Shown in pieces: positions 8,363 through 17,186 of a stretch of DNA of 64,000 bases. Below the pieces are notes generated by a model. It ran no database searches, was not told the DNA's origin, and worked only from the letters and a program-made list of their open reading frames with translations. The stretch comes from AWTP1-13 sp050248715 (lineage in GTDB: Bacteria > Pseudomonadota > Alphaproteobacteria > Rhizobiales > Hyphomicrobiaceae): positions 34,507 to 98,506 of the forward strand of contig JBFWRV010000015.1 of assembly GCA_050248715.1 (NCBI GenBank). Direction: 5' to 3'. The position numbers and the translations under genes are program-made. Numbering within the stretch: position 1 is the first letter of the stretch; each line of letters starts with the position of its first letter.

Positions 8363-9775
8363 ATGACGCTCAAGCTCTACAACACGCTGGCGCGGCGCAA
8401 GGAGTCGTTCCAGCCGATCGATCCCGGCAACGTGCGCCTCTACGCGTGCGGCCCGACGGTCTACGACTATGTGCACATCGGCAATGGCCGCATGGCCGTC
8501 GTGTTCGACCTGCTGTTCCGCGTCCTGCGCCATACCTACGGGCCGGACAATGTTATTTATGCGCGCAACATCACCGACGTCGACGACAAGATCAATGCGC
8601 GGGCAGCGGAACTCGGCATCGCGATCGGCGAGCTGACCGAGACGACGGCGCGGCAGTACCAGGAGGACGTGGCGGCGCTTGGCTGCCTGCCACCCACGGT
8701 GGAGCCCCGCGCGACCCGGCATATCGAGGAGATGAAGGCGCTGATCGAGGCGCTGGTCTCCAGGGGACACGCATATGTGGCGGAGAGCCATGTGCTCTTC
8801 CACGTGCCGTCGATGCGCGACTACGGCAAGTTGTCGAACCGATCGCTCGACGAGATGGAGGCCGGGGCGCGGGTGGACGTTGCGCCCTACAAGCGGGATG
8901 CCATGGACTTCGTGCTGTGGAAGCCCTCGAAGCCCGGCGAGCCGGCGTGGCCCTCGCCCGGCGGCATCGACGCGCCGGGCCGGCCCGGCTGGCACATCGA
9001 GTGCTCGGCCATGGCGGAGAAGCATCTGGGCCAGGTCTTCGACATCCACGGAGGCGGCATCGACCTCGTGTTTCCGCACCACGAGAACGAGATCGCCCAA
9101 AGCCGCTGCGCGCACGGTACGGCCGTGATGGCGAACTACTGGTTGCACAACGGCTTTCTCACGGCTCCCGAGGGGGAGAAGATGAGCAAGTCGCTCGGAA
9201 ACTTCACGACCATCCACGCGCTGAGACAGCTCTGGCCTGGAGAGGCGCTGCGTTTCGCGCTGCTGTCGACCCAGTATCGTCAGCCCTTGCCGTGGTCGGA
9301 GAAGCTGATCGCCGATGCGCGCCGCACACTGGATCATTGGTACGAGCTGACCGCGGATGCGGCCGACGGCGCGCCCCTCTGCGCCGACGTGCTCGAAGCG
9401 CTTCACGACGACCTCAACACGCCGCAGGCGATGGCGGCCCTGCATGCCCTGCGCTCCGAGGCCGCCAAGGGCTCCAAGCCCGCGGCGGCCTGCCTGAAGG
9501 CTTCGGCGCGCCTGATGGGCCTGCTCGGGCAGGCCGCCGCGCAATGGCGGGCGTGGCGGCCCGCGGCGCTCGCCATCGACGAGAAGAAGGTCGAAGAGCT
9601 CCTCGCTGCGCGCCATGCCGCCCGCAAGTCGCGGGACTTCAAGGAAGCCGACCGCATTCGCGACGAGCTCACGGCGATGGGCATTCAGCTCAAGGATGTC
9701 AAGGACGCCGCCACGGGCGAGATCGTCACCACGTGGGAGGTGCGCGCCTCCGGCGCGACGGAAGTGCAGCGATGA
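8363..9775 (+). CDS. cysS: Cysteinyl-tRNA synthetase
   Basis: This 470-residue class I aminoacyl-tRNA synthetase charges tRNA-Cys with cysteine in the cytosol. The N-terminus has the family block YACGPTVYDYVHIGNGRM, in which the HIGH signature reads HIGN and the Cys is a zinc ligand. Other zinc ligands lie in GWHIECSAM and in HGGGIDLVFPHHENEIAQS. The second class I signature is a canonical KMSKSLGN near residue 274. The length and the C-terminal helical tRNA-binding region (ARKSRDFKEADRIRDEL) are normal. It starts at the ATG directly preceding the conserved LKLYNTL segment. The GFA-type gene follows after 85 bases and may be co-transcribed. Confidence 0.98.
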   Translation: MTLKLYNTLARRKESFQPIDPGNVRLYACGPTVYDYVHIGNGRMAVVFDLLFRVLRHTYGPDNVIYARNITDVDDKINARAAELGIAIGELTETTARQYQEDVAALGCLPPTVEPRATRHIEEMKALIEALVSRGHAYVAESHVLFHVPSMRDYGKLSNRSLDEMEAGARVDVAPYKRDAMDFVLWKPSKPGEPAWPSPGGIDAPGRPGWHIECSAMAEKHLGQVFDIHGGGIDLVFPHHENEIAQSRCAHGTAVMANYWLHNGFLTAPEGEKMSKSLGNFTTIHALRQLWPGEALRFALLSTQYRQPLPWSEKLIADARRTLDHWYELTADAADGAPLCADVLEALHDDLNTPQAMAALHALRSEAAKGSKPAAACLKASARLMGLLGQAAAQWRAWRPAALAIDEKKVEELLAARHAARKSRDFKEADRIRDELTAMGIQLKDVKDAATGEIVTTWEVRASGATEVQR

Positions 9776-9860
9776 TGGGCTCGGCGCGCCAGTTATCCTC
9801 GGGCACGCAAGCGGCAACTATCCTGGCGTCGCCGGCGCAGGAGAGCAATGAGACACCATC

Positions 9861-10334
9861 ATGAGCAGCCATAGCGGCGGATGCCAATGCGGGGCCGTCC
9901 GTTTCTCCGTTGAACGCCTGGGTCGGCCCTCCCTCTGCCATTGCCGCATGTGCCAGAAGGCGTTCGGCAGCATCGGTGGGCTGCTGGTCACGGCGCGCGG
10001 GCTGACCTGGACACGCGGAAGCCCCAAGCATTTCGCGAGCTCCAACAAGGTCAGGCGCGGCTTCTGCGCCGACTGCGGCACGCCGCTGACCTACGAGTAC
10101 GAGGGCGGTATCGAGGTCGCGATCGCGGCGTTCGACCGTGCCGGCGAGATCGCTCCCGTCATCCAGTTTGCGCCGGAGAGCCGCTTGCCTTGGGTCGGCG
10201 ACCTGCGGGGTCTGCCGACGCGGTCGGAGACCGAGGCGGCCAAAGTCGCCGGCTTCTACGCCTCGATCGTTTCCTACCAGCATCCTGACCACGACACGGA
10301 GCGCTGGCCGCGGACGGCGGGGGCCCTGGAATGA
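9861..10334 (+). CDS. GFA / CENP-V-like zinc-binding protein
   Basis: This 157-residue protein belongs to the family named after glutathione-dependent formaldehyde-activating enzyme (GFA). Zinc ligands are visible as GGCQCGAVRF (residues 7-16), CHCRMCQK and GFCADCGTPLTYEY, the full eight-Cys pattern. The historical formaldehyde-adduct function has been questioned for many members, and no glutathione-dependent formaldehyde dehydrogenase is nearby, so the substrate is open. Its stop codon overlaps the start of the HEPN-type gene (ATGA), implying translational coupling. Confidence 0.9.
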   Translation: MSSHSGGCQCGAVRFSVERLGRPSLCHCRMCQKAFGSIGGLLVTARGLTWTRGSPKHFASSNKVRRGFCADCGTPLTYEYEGGIEVAIAAFDRAGEIAPVIQFAPESRLPWVGDLRGLPTRSETEAAKVAGFYASIVSYQHPDHDTERWPRTAGALE

Positions 10335-10774
10335 GCGCACTGTGGACCAAGTCCCGCGGGGCGGCCCGATCGGCACGCCTGCTGCTGGAGGCGGGCGATC
10401 CCGACGGGGCCGTCAATCGCGCCTACTACGCGATGTTCGGTGCGGCGCGCGCGGCCTTGTCGACGGTCAGAAGCGCGCTCGCCCATTCCAAGAAGCACAG
10501 CACCATCGTGCGCCGTTTCGACAGGCATCTCGTGGCGGAACGCGGGTTCGACCGTGCGCTCGGCCGCGGGTTCCTCAACCGGCAGCGGCACGCCCGCTGG
10601 GTTGCCGACTACGCCGATGCGTCCGCCGAGCCGGCGCAGGCGCAGGCCGTCGTCGCAGACATGGAGCGCCTTCTCGCCGCCATCGAGCCGCTCGTGATCG
10701 CGGCTGCCGGCAGGAAACGCCGCGTGTCGAAGCTTCGCACGCCGGTTGCTCACCAGGACGCCGCCCATGGCTAA
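10331..10774 (+). CDS. HEPN domain-containing protein
   Basis: This 147-residue all-helical protein resembles the HEPN domain of the nucleotidyltransferase-associated type. It has the recognisable first helix SARLLLEAGDPDGAVNRAYYAMFGAA (given here as its two parts SARLLLEAGDPDGA and VNRAYYAMFGAA) and a later segment LNRQRHARWVADY equivalent to the family's 'RxxADY' helix. An R-x4-H string (RRFDRH) sits in the middle, not at the usual catalytic position, so RNase activity is doubtful. HEPN proteins usually sit next to a small nucleotidyltransferase antitoxin; none is present. The gene is coupled to the GFA gene upstream by ATGA and overlaps the start of cimA by 8 bases. Function is unknown. 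Confidence 0.78.
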   Translation: MSALWTKSRGAARSARLLLEAGDPDGAVNRAYYAMFGAARAALSTVRSALAHSKKHSTIVRRFDRHLVAERGFDRALGRGFLNRQRHARWVADYADASAEPAQAQAVVADMERLLAAIEPLVIAAAGRKRRVSKLRTPVAHQDAAHG

Positions 10775-12377
10775 GGAACGCCTCTACCTGTTCGACACCA
10801 CCCTGCGCGACGGGGCGCAGACGACGGGTGTCGACTTCTCGCTCGCGGACAAGCGGCTGATCCTGGCAACGCTGGACGAGCTGGGTCTCGACTACATCGA
10901 GGGCGGCTATCCCGGTGCCAACGTCACGGATACCGAGCTGTTCAGTGCCGACCCCGGCTTGAAGAACGCCACTTTCACGGCCTTCGGCATGACCAAGCGC
11001 GCGGGGCGCTCGGTGTCGAACGACCCGGGCTTCCAGGCCACGCTCCAGGCCCAGGCCCGCGCCATCTGCCTCGTCGCCAAGGCCTGGGACTATCACGTCC
11101 GCGTCGCGCTTGGCATCAGCAACGAGGAGAACCTGGTGGGCATCGCGGAGTCGGTGCAGGCGGTGGCGAAGTCCGGCCGCGCGGCCATGATCGACTGCGA
11201 GCACTTTTTCGACGGCTACAAGGGCAACCGCGACTACGCGCTCGCAGTCGCGACCACGGCTTACGAGTCCGGAGCGCGCTGGGTTGTGCTGTGCGACACC
11301 AACGGCGGTACCCTGCCGCACGAGATCGGCGAGATCGTCGCCGATGTGGCCGGGCACGTGCCTGGCACGCATCTGGGCATCCACACCCACAACGATACCG
11401 AGAATGCAGTGGCCAACACTCTGGCGGCGGTGCGCGCCGGCGTGCGCCAGATCCAGGGCGCGCTCAACGGTTTGGGCGAGCGCTGCGGCAACGCCAACCT
11501 CGTCTCGATCGTTCCGACGCTGCTGCTGAAGCCCGAGTATGCCGAGCGTTTCGAGACGCAGGTGACGCCGGAGCGCCTGCGGCGGCTCACGCATGCCAGC
11601 CGCCTGCTCGACGAGATCCTGAACCGCGCGCCCAACCGGCAGGCGCCCTATGTCGGGGAGGCCGCCTTCGCCACCAAGGCCGGCATCCATGCGTCCGCCA
11701 TCCTGAAGGAGCCCGCCACCTACGAGCATGTGGATCCCGAGATCGTCGGCAACCGGCGCCGGGTGCTGGTCTCCGACCAGGCCGGCAAGTCGAACCTGCT
11801 GCATGAGCTGGAGCGGCTGGGCATCCCGCTCGGCAAGGAGGACGCACGCGTCGGCCGCCTGCTGGAGGAGGTGAAGGAGCGCGAGGCCGTGGGCTACGCC
11901 TACGAGGGGGCGGACGCCTCCTTCGAGCTGCTGGCGCGGCGGCTGCTGGGCCAGGTGCCCGAATACTTCAAGGTCGACAGCTTCCGCGTGATGGTGGAGA
12001 AGCGCCATAACGCCAAGGGCGAGCTGGTCACCGTGTCGGAAGCCTCCGTGAAGGTTTTCGTCGACGACGAGGAGGAGCCACTCTGGTCGGTGGCGGAGGG
12101 CAACGGCCCCGTCAATGCGCTCGACCAGGCGCTGCGCAAAGACCTCGGCCGCTACCAGCGCCACATCAAGGACGTGGAGCTCGTGGACTACAAGGTGCGC
12201 ATCCTGACTGGCGGCACGGAGGCCATCACCCGCGTGCTGGTGGAGAGCCACGACAGGAGCACGGGCGAGCGCTGGTTCACCGTGGGCGTTTCGCCCAACA
12301 TCGTCGATGCCAGCTTCGAGGCGCTGACGGATTCCATCACCTACAAGCTGCTCCGCGCCGGCGCCGGCAACCGTTGA
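10767..12377 (+). CDS. cimA: (R)-citramalate synthase
   Basis: This 536-residue enzyme condenses pyruvate and acetyl-CoA to (R)-citramalate, the first step of the threonine-independent route to isoleucine. The N-terminal TIM-barrel of the HMG-CoA lyase/isopropylmalate synthase superfamily opens with LFDTTLRDGAQTTGVDFS, whose Arg and Asp bind substrate and metal. The metal-binding HTHND follows at about residue 208, and GLGERCGNANL near residue 240. The C-terminal third (about residues 400-530, ending FTVGVSPNIVDASFEAL) is the LeuA-type regulatory dimer domain where isoleucine would bind. The ATG at 10767 is preferred over one 21 bases upstream because the family starts close to this point. 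2-Isopropylmalate synthase is the alternative, but the length and FDTTLRDGAQTTGV motif favour citramalate synthase. Confidence 0.93.
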   Translation: MAKERLYLFDTTLRDGAQTTGVDFSLADKRLILATLDELGLDYIEGGYPGANVTDTELFSADPGLKNATFTAFGMTKRAGRSVSNDPGFQATLQAQARAICLVAKAWDYHVRVALGISNEENLVGIAESVQAVAKSGRAAMIDCEHFFDGYKGNRDYALAVATTAYESGARWVVLCDTNGGTLPHEIGEIVADVAGHVPGTHLGIHTHNDTENAVANTLAAVRAGVRQIQGALNGLGERCGNANLVSIVPTLLLKPEYAERFETQVTPERLRRLTHASRLLDEILNRAPNRQAPYVGEAAFATKAGIHASAILKEPATYEHVDPEIVGNRRRVLVSDQAGKSNLLHELERLGIPLGKEDARVGRLLEEVKEREAVGYAYEGADASFELLARRLLGQVPEYFKVDSFRVMVEKRHNAKGELVTVSEASVKVFVDDEEEPLWSVAEGNGPVNALDQALRKDLGRYQRHIKDVELVDYKVRILTGGTEAITRVLVESHDRSTGERWFTVGVSPNIVDASFEALTDSITYKLLRAGAGNR

Positions 12378-12483
12378 GCGGCGGCGCAAGCGTGGCGCCA
12401 GCAGTGCCGCTATCGGCGCAGGGACTTCCGCTGCCGCCGCATTTCGGCAAGACTAGGCGCAAGCGCGCTCGTGGGAGGATCAG

Positions 12484-13458
12484 GTGTCCACGCTCCATGA
12501 CAGGCTCATCGTGATCGATGGGCTCAACGTCTCGAATTTCAGCCGCGGCGTGTTCGAGGACATGCGGCGCGGCGGCGTGACGGCCTCCAACTGCACGAGC
12601 TGCGTTTGGGAGAATTTCACCGAGACGATGCGCAACACGGCGAGGTGGAAGACCTGGCTCAGGGAGAACGCCGACCTCATCACGCAGATCTATACCACCG
12701 AGGACATTCATCGCGCCAAGCGAGAGAGCAAGGCCGGCATCATCCTGGGCTGGCAGAACAGCTCAGGCATCGAGGATCGGATCGAGTATCTCGCCCTGTT
12801 CCATGAGCTCGGCCTGCGCATCATCCAGTTGACCTACAATACGCAGAATCTTGTCGGCTCGGGCTGCTATGAAACCCGCGACAGCGGCCTGTCGGACTTC
12901 GGCCGGGATGTGCTGGCTGAGATGAACCGGCTGGGTATTCTGTGCGACCTCTCCCATGTCGGCGCCAAGACCAGCGAGGACGCGATATGGGCGTCCAAGC
13001 AGCGGGTGGCCTATTCGCATTGCCTGCCTGCTGGGCTCAAGGCGCACCCGCGCAACAAGAGCGATGAGCAGCTGCGCTTCATTGCGGACCGCGGCGGGTT
13101 CGTGGGCGTCACCATGTTCCCCGCCTTCCTCAAGCGTGGTCCGGCTGCCACCGTCGATGACTACGTGGAGGCCATCGAGTACGTCATCAATCTTTGCGGC
13201 GAGGATGTCGTCGGCATCGGGACCGACTTCGCGCAGGAGTACGGTCGCGCCTTCTTCGACTGGATCACCCACGACAAGGGCTCGGGACGCAAGCTCGTCG
13301 ATTTCGGCGAGGTCCTCAATCCGGAGGGCATGCGCAAGATCGGCGATTTCCCGAACCTGACGGCTGCGATGCAGCGGCACGGGTGGCCGCAGACGCGGAT
13401 CGAGAAGGTGATGGGCGGCAACTGGCTGCAGTTGCTCAAGGACGTCTGGGGCCGCTGA
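12484..13458 (+). CDS. Peptidase M19 (membrane dipeptidase)-like protein lacking several metal ligands
   Basis: This 324-residue TIM-barrel protein aligns by eye with renal dipeptidase. The GTG start is preceded by a GGAGG-like site. Two zinc-ligand motifs are kept: DLSHVG (His158) and AYSHC (His179). The N-terminal metal motif, normally DGHNDxP, reads DGLNVSN (residues 12-18), and the bridging-Glu segment, normally GIEGGHS, reads GWQNSS. Three of five usual ligands are therefore changed. The protein either binds one metal or none, or has a different chemistry. It starts a plus-strand run with an M20 amidohydrolase, an MmgE/PrpD protein and a sulfurtransferase. There is no signal peptide, so it is cytosolic. 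Confidence 0.88.
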   Translation: MSTLHDRLIVIDGLNVSNFSRGVFEDMRRGGVTASNCTSCVWENFTETMRNTARWKTWLRENADLITQIYTTEDIHRAKRESKAGIILGWQNSSGIEDRIEYLALFHELGLRIIQLTYNTQNLVGSGCYETRDSGLSDFGRDVLAEMNRLGILCDLSHVGAKTSEDAIWASKQRVAYSHCLPAGLKAHPRNKSDEQLRFIADRGGFVGVTMFPAFLKRGPAATVDDYVEAIEYVINLCGEDVVGIGTDFAQEYGRAFFDWITHDKGSGRKLVDFGEVLNPEGMRKIGDFPNLTAAMQRHGWPQTRIEKVMGGNWLQLLKDVWGR

Positions 13459-13518
13459 CGTATAACGTGTTCGCTCTCCCCACCAAGGTGGGAAGAGGCA
13501 GTTCCAGGAGACACAATC

Positions 13519-14814
13519 TTGCTGCCCCCACCAGCCGAAATTCTCGCCGCCGTCATGGCCCAGAAGGACGACGTGGCGGCGCTGTTCGATACCCTTCGTG
13601 CCGGTAGCCGCGACGGCGACGGGGTGAGCCGGGACACCTACGGGCCGGGCGAGGAGTTCGCACACAAGCTGGTCGCCGGCCATGCCGAGATCATGGGCCT
13701 CGAGGTGCGGCGCGACCATGCCGCCAACCTCTTCATGACCTTGCCGGGCAGCGATCGCGACGCGCGCTGCCTCATGACGGGCTCGCACCTCGACTCCGTC
13801 GCCAATGGCGGCAACTTCGACGGGGCTGCCGGCGTGCTGGCCGGCCTGGTGGCGATCAAGGCTCTGCAGCGGCTCGGCATCAAGCCGCGCTGCGACATCA
13901 CGACCATGGCCGTACGGGCCGAGGAGAGCGTCTGGTTCCAGGTGTCCTACATCGGCAGCCGCTCCGCCTTCGGCACCCTGCCCAAGGGCGGCCTCGAGGC
14001 CAGGCGCGTCGATACCGGCCGCACGCTCGCCGAGCACATGGCGGACTGCGGCGCCGATGTCGCGGCGGTGCGGGCGGGCAAGGCGAGCCTCGATGCCGGA
14101 TCGATCCGGGCGTGGGTCGAGCTGCACATCGAGCAGGCGCCGCAGCTGGTGGAGGCGGGTGTCGCGGTTGCCGTCGGCACGGGCGTTCCCGGCAACTTCC
14201 GCTATCCCCAGGTGCGGATCATCGGGGAATACGCGCATGTCGGCCTGCCGCGGCGGTTCCGGCACGACGCGGTGCTGGCGGGGAGCGACTTCGCCATCGG
14301 CCTCGACGAGATCTGGAAGCGCAACGATGCGTCGGGGCGGCCCATGGCCTTCACCATTGGCCGCTTCCACACGGACGTGAAGGAGCACGCCATGACCAAG
14401 GTGGCAGGGGAGCTGGCGCTGAGTCTTGATGTGCGCGCTTACGACAAGGCGCATCTGGCCGACCTGGAGGCCGCCGTCCTTCAGCTGGTCAAGGACATCG
14501 AGGGCAAGCGCGGGGTGCGGTTCGACCTCGGAGCGCGGGCCGCCGCCGATGTCGCGCCCTCCCACCCCGAGGTGTTTGCCAAGCTGATGCACTCAGCGGA
14601 GAGGTTGGGCGTTTCGACGATGCCGCTCGCGAGCCCCGCCTCGCACGATACGGCGACGTTCGCGGTGGCCGGGGTGGCGTCGGCGATGCTGTTCGTGCGC
14701 AATGCCAACGGCAGCCACAACCCGCGCGAGGCCATGGAGATCGACGACTTCCTGCAGGGCGCAGCAATTCTCACGCACTGGCTCGCTGCGGAAGCCGCAG
14801 CCAACACCGCCTGA
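13519..14814 (+). CDS. M20-family Zn-dependent amidohydrolase (allantoate / N-carbamoyl-amino-acid hydrolase type)
   Basis: This 431-residue enzyme should hydrolyse an amide or carbamoyl bond using two zinc ions. Metal ligands are in GSHLDSV (His90), NFDGAAG (Asp101) and RAEES (Glu135/136). VELHIEQ carries the next His, and the C-terminal SHNPREAM holds the last. The lid/dimer domain lies between about residues 220 and 335. The TTG start at 13519 is supported by AGGAG at 13506-13510, eight bases upstream; an ATG at 13555 is the alternative. Family members act on allantoate, ureidoglycolate, N-carbamoyl amino acids or related amides; the exact substrate cannot be read from sequence. It lies 60 bases after the M19-like gene, with which it is likely co-transcribed. 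Confidence 0.9.
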   Translation: MLPPPAEILAAVMAQKDDVAALFDTLRAGSRDGDGVSRDTYGPGEEFAHKLVAGHAEIMGLEVRRDHAANLFMTLPGSDRDARCLMTGSHLDSVANGGNFDGAAGVLAGLVAIKALQRLGIKPRCDITTMAVRAEESVWFQVSYIGSRSAFGTLPKGGLEARRVDTGRTLAEHMADCGADVAAVRAGKASLDAGSIRAWVELHIEQAPQLVEAGVAVAVGTGVPGNFRYPQVRIIGEYAHVGLPRRFRHDAVLAGSDFAIGLDEIWKRNDASGRPMAFTIGRFHTDVKEHAMTKVAGELALSLDVRAYDKAHLADLEAAVLQLVKDIEGKRGVRFDLGARAAADVAPSHPEVFAKLMHSAERLGVSTMPLASPASHDTATFAVAGVASAMLFVRNANGSHNPREAMEIDDFLQGAAILTHWLAAEAAANTA

Positions 14815-14839
14815 CAGCGGCGGGTGACACGAGCGCACC

Positions 14840-16198
14840 ATGGATGCCATCGACAGCTTCGCCCGGCACGTCGTGGGGACACGGTTCGAGGACCTGCCGG
14901 GCATCGCCGTTGCTGCCGCGAAGACGTTCATACTCGACACGCTGGGCGTAGGGATCGCGGGAAGCTCGGGTCCCATGGCCCGCGAGCTGGCGGAAGCGCA
15001 GACGCTGTGGGGAGAGCGCGAGGAAGCCCGCGTCTGGGGCAACGGCAGGCTGCTGTCGGCGCCTGCAGCCACGATGTGCAACGCCTGTCAGGCGCACAAC
15101 TCGGAATTCGATTGCGTGCACGAGGAAGCGGTCGTGCACGCCATGAGCATCGTCCTGCCGGCGGCGATGGCAGGTGCGGAGCGCGGCAAGGGCGTCAGCG
15201 GTCGACACCTCATCACCGCCGTGACACTCGGCGTCGACGTGGCGGCGGGCTTGGGAATTGCGGCCACGTCGGCACTCCAGTTCTTCCGTCCAGCGACGGC
15301 AGGCGCCTTTGGCGGCACGGCGGCTCTAGGCAAGCTCATGGGATTCGATCAGGCGGCCATGCTCGAGGCCTTCTCTCTCGTGTACGGCCAATGCTGCGGC
15401 ACCATGCAGGCGCATACCGAGGGGTCGGGCCTGCTCGCCCTGCAGATGGGCTTCAATGCCCGCAATGCCGTCGTGGCTTGCGATCTGGCAGCACGCGGCT
15501 TCCGCGGACCGAAGCACATCCTGGAGGGTCGGTTCGGCTACTTCAGGCTGATCGAGGCTGCCGGCGAGCCGGCGCGTGTGGCTCGCGACCTCGGCAAACG
15601 GTGGCTCGTCGCCGAGCTGGCCCATAAGCCCTTCCCGTCAGGCCGGGCCACGCACGGCATCATCGAGGCTTGCCTCGCCCTGCGCGGGCAGGCCGACTTC
15701 CGTGCCGACGCGATCGAAAGCGTGACGGCACGCGTGCCGCCGCTCGTTGAGCATCTCGTCGGCCGGCCGCCGTCGGGGGACATGGGCCTCAACTACGCCC
15801 GCCTGTGCGCACGCTACCTGGCCGCCCGTGCGCTGCTGGACGGGGGCATTGAGGCTTGGCATTTCACCCCGGAGGCGTACCGCGACGCCGCGAGCCGGAG
15901 GCTGGCAGAGCGCGTCAGCGTGGAGGCGGTGGATGCCGGCGACCCCAACGCTCTCACACCGGTCGAGGTCGAGATCCGTCTTGGCGACGGCACGCGCCGT
16001 GCCACCAGGCTGGGTGTGGTGCTGGGCAACCCAGCCAAGCCGCTGAGCCGGGAGGAGCATCTGAGAAAGTTCCGTCGCAACTGCGCGGCGGCAACCCGCC
16101 CGCTCGACAGCCAAAGCGTCGAACGGCTGATCGAGTGCGTCGATGGCCTGGAGGACATCGCCGACGTTGTCACGCTCGCCGAGCTGGCGAGCCCGTGA
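14840..16198 (+). CDS. MmgE/PrpD family protein
   Basis: This 452-residue protein belongs to the MmgE/PrpD family, which contains 2-methylcitrate dehydratase, cis-aconitate decarboxylase and many uncharacterised catabolic members. The N-terminal helical domain shows the usual AKTFILDTLGVGIAGSS and, further on, AHNSEFDCVHEEAVVHAMS (normally HxxDxDD-like). The smaller alpha/beta domain follows after about residue 270. No other methylcitrate-cycle gene (prpB, prpC) is present, so propionate metabolism is not supported. It follows the M20 gene after 25 bases, consistent with an operon. The likely role is dehydration or isomerisation of a small dicarboxylate-like intermediate, by inference only. 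Confidence 0.88.
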   Translation: MDAIDSFARHVVGTRFEDLPGIAVAAAKTFILDTLGVGIAGSSGPMARELAEAQTLWGEREEARVWGNGRLLSAPAATMCNACQAHNSEFDCVHEEAVVHAMSIVLPAAMAGAERGKGVSGRHLITAVTLGVDVAAGLGIAATSALQFFRPATAGAFGGTAALGKLMGFDQAAMLEAFSLVYGQCCGTMQAHTEGSGLLALQMGFNARNAVVACDLAARGFRGPKHILEGRFGYFRLIEAAGEPARVARDLGKRWLVAELAHKPFPSGRATHGIIEACLALRGQADFRADAIESVTARVPPLVEHLVGRPPSGDMGLNYARLCARYLAARALLDGGIEAWHFTPEAYRDAASRRLAERVSVEAVDAGDPNALTPVEVEIRLGDGTRRATRLGVVLGNPAKPLSREEHLRKFRRNCAAATRPLDSQSVERLIECVDGLEDIADVVTLAELASP

Positions 16199-16292
16199 AG
16201 GCGTGCGCGTCGGCAACTGCTGTAGAGTGGGCCGGGCGCGGCGCGATGGACCGCAGAAGCAAGGTTGGAGCGAAAGCAGCAGGGAGGTGGAT

Positions 16293-17168
16293 ATGCGAGA
16301 GCCGAAGGCGCTGATCAGCACGGGCGAGCTGGCGCGTGCGCTGGGTCAGCCGGACCTCAGGATTTACGACTGCACAACGTACCTCGAGCCGACGCCGGCC
16401 GGCAGCGAGGACCCCTACGTTGCCGTGCCGGGTACGCGCTCCTTCGAGGAGGGGCATATCCCCGGCGCCGACTTTCTCGACCTCCAGGGCGAGTTCTCCG
16501 ACCAGGGCACGCGGCTGCGCTTCATGATGCCCGCCTCGGCGCAACTCGAAGCTGCCTTCGGCGCCCACGGTCTCGACCGCGACAAGCGCGTGGTGCTCTA
16601 CAGCATCGGCACGATGATGTGGGCGACGCGCTTCTGGTGGATGCTGAAGTCGCTGGGCTTCGACGGGGCCGCGGTGCTCGATGGCGGCTTCGACAAGTGG
16701 AAGGCGGAGGGGTTGCCCATCGAGACTGGCAAGGCGAAGGGCTACCCTGCGGCGAAATTCCAGGCGATGCCGCGTCCGGGGTTCTTCGCGGACATGCACG
16801 CCGTTGCGGGTGCGCTTGGCGACAAGGGCACGGTGATCGTCAACGCGCTGGGTCCCCAGTTCCACAAGGGCCTCGAGCCCAGTCGCTATGGTCGGCCGGG
16901 ACGCGTGCCGGGCAGCGTCAACGTTCCCGCAGCCACCCTGGTCGACGCCAAGACCAAGGGCTTCACGACGCTCGCCGATGCGGCGGCCAAGTTCGAGGCG
17001 CAGGGGGTCGCCAAGGATCGCAACGTCGTCTGCTACTGCGGCGGGGGAATTTCCGCCACCATCGATCTCTTCCTGCTGCACCAGCTCGGCTACGACAATC
17101 TCACCCTCTACGACGGCTCGATGGGGGAGTGGGCCAAGGACAAGTCGCTGCCGATCGAGACGGGGTGA
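16293..17168 (+). CDS. Thiosulfate/3-mercaptopyruvate-type sulfurtransferase (two rhodanese domains)
   Basis: This 291-residue cytosolic protein has two rhodanese domains, the usual arrangement of sulfurtransferases. The first (about residues 1-145) is a non-catalytic repeat containing GTRSFEEGHIPGADFLDL. The second (about 160-290) contains the active-site loop CYCGGGISA, with Cys249 the likely persulfide carrier. The ATG at 16293 is preceded by a strong GGGAGG ribosome-binding site, which fixes the start. It moves a sulfane sulfur from thiosulfate or 3-mercaptopyruvate to cyanide or a thiol acceptor. It ends the plus-strand hydrolase run; whether sulfur chemistry belongs to that pathway is unknown. 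Confidence 0.92.
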   Translation: MREPKALISTGELARALGQPDLRIYDCTTYLEPTPAGSEDPYVAVPGTRSFEEGHIPGADFLDLQGEFSDQGTRLRFMMPASAQLEAAFGAHGLDRDKRVVLYSIGTMMWATRFWWMLKSLGFDGAAVLDGGFDKWKAEGLPIETGKAKGYPAAKFQAMPRPGFFADMHAVAGALGDKGTVIVNALGPQFHKGLEPSRYGRPGRVPGSVNVPAATLVDAKTKGFTTLADAAAKFEAQGVAKDRNVVCYCGGGISATIDLFLLHQLGYDNLTLYDGSMGEWAKDKSLPIETG

Positions 17169-17186
17169 CGACTAGGCTCCCCCTAT

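Noticed and set aside
10575..12389. Long minus-strand open frame opposite cimA
   Set aside because: It is the antisense mirror of a conserved biosynthetic gene, with no recognisable protein features.
14840..16198. Assignment of the MmgE/PrpD protein as 2-methylcitrate dehydratase
   Set aside because: No prpB or prpC gene is present and the family includes many unrelated enzymes.
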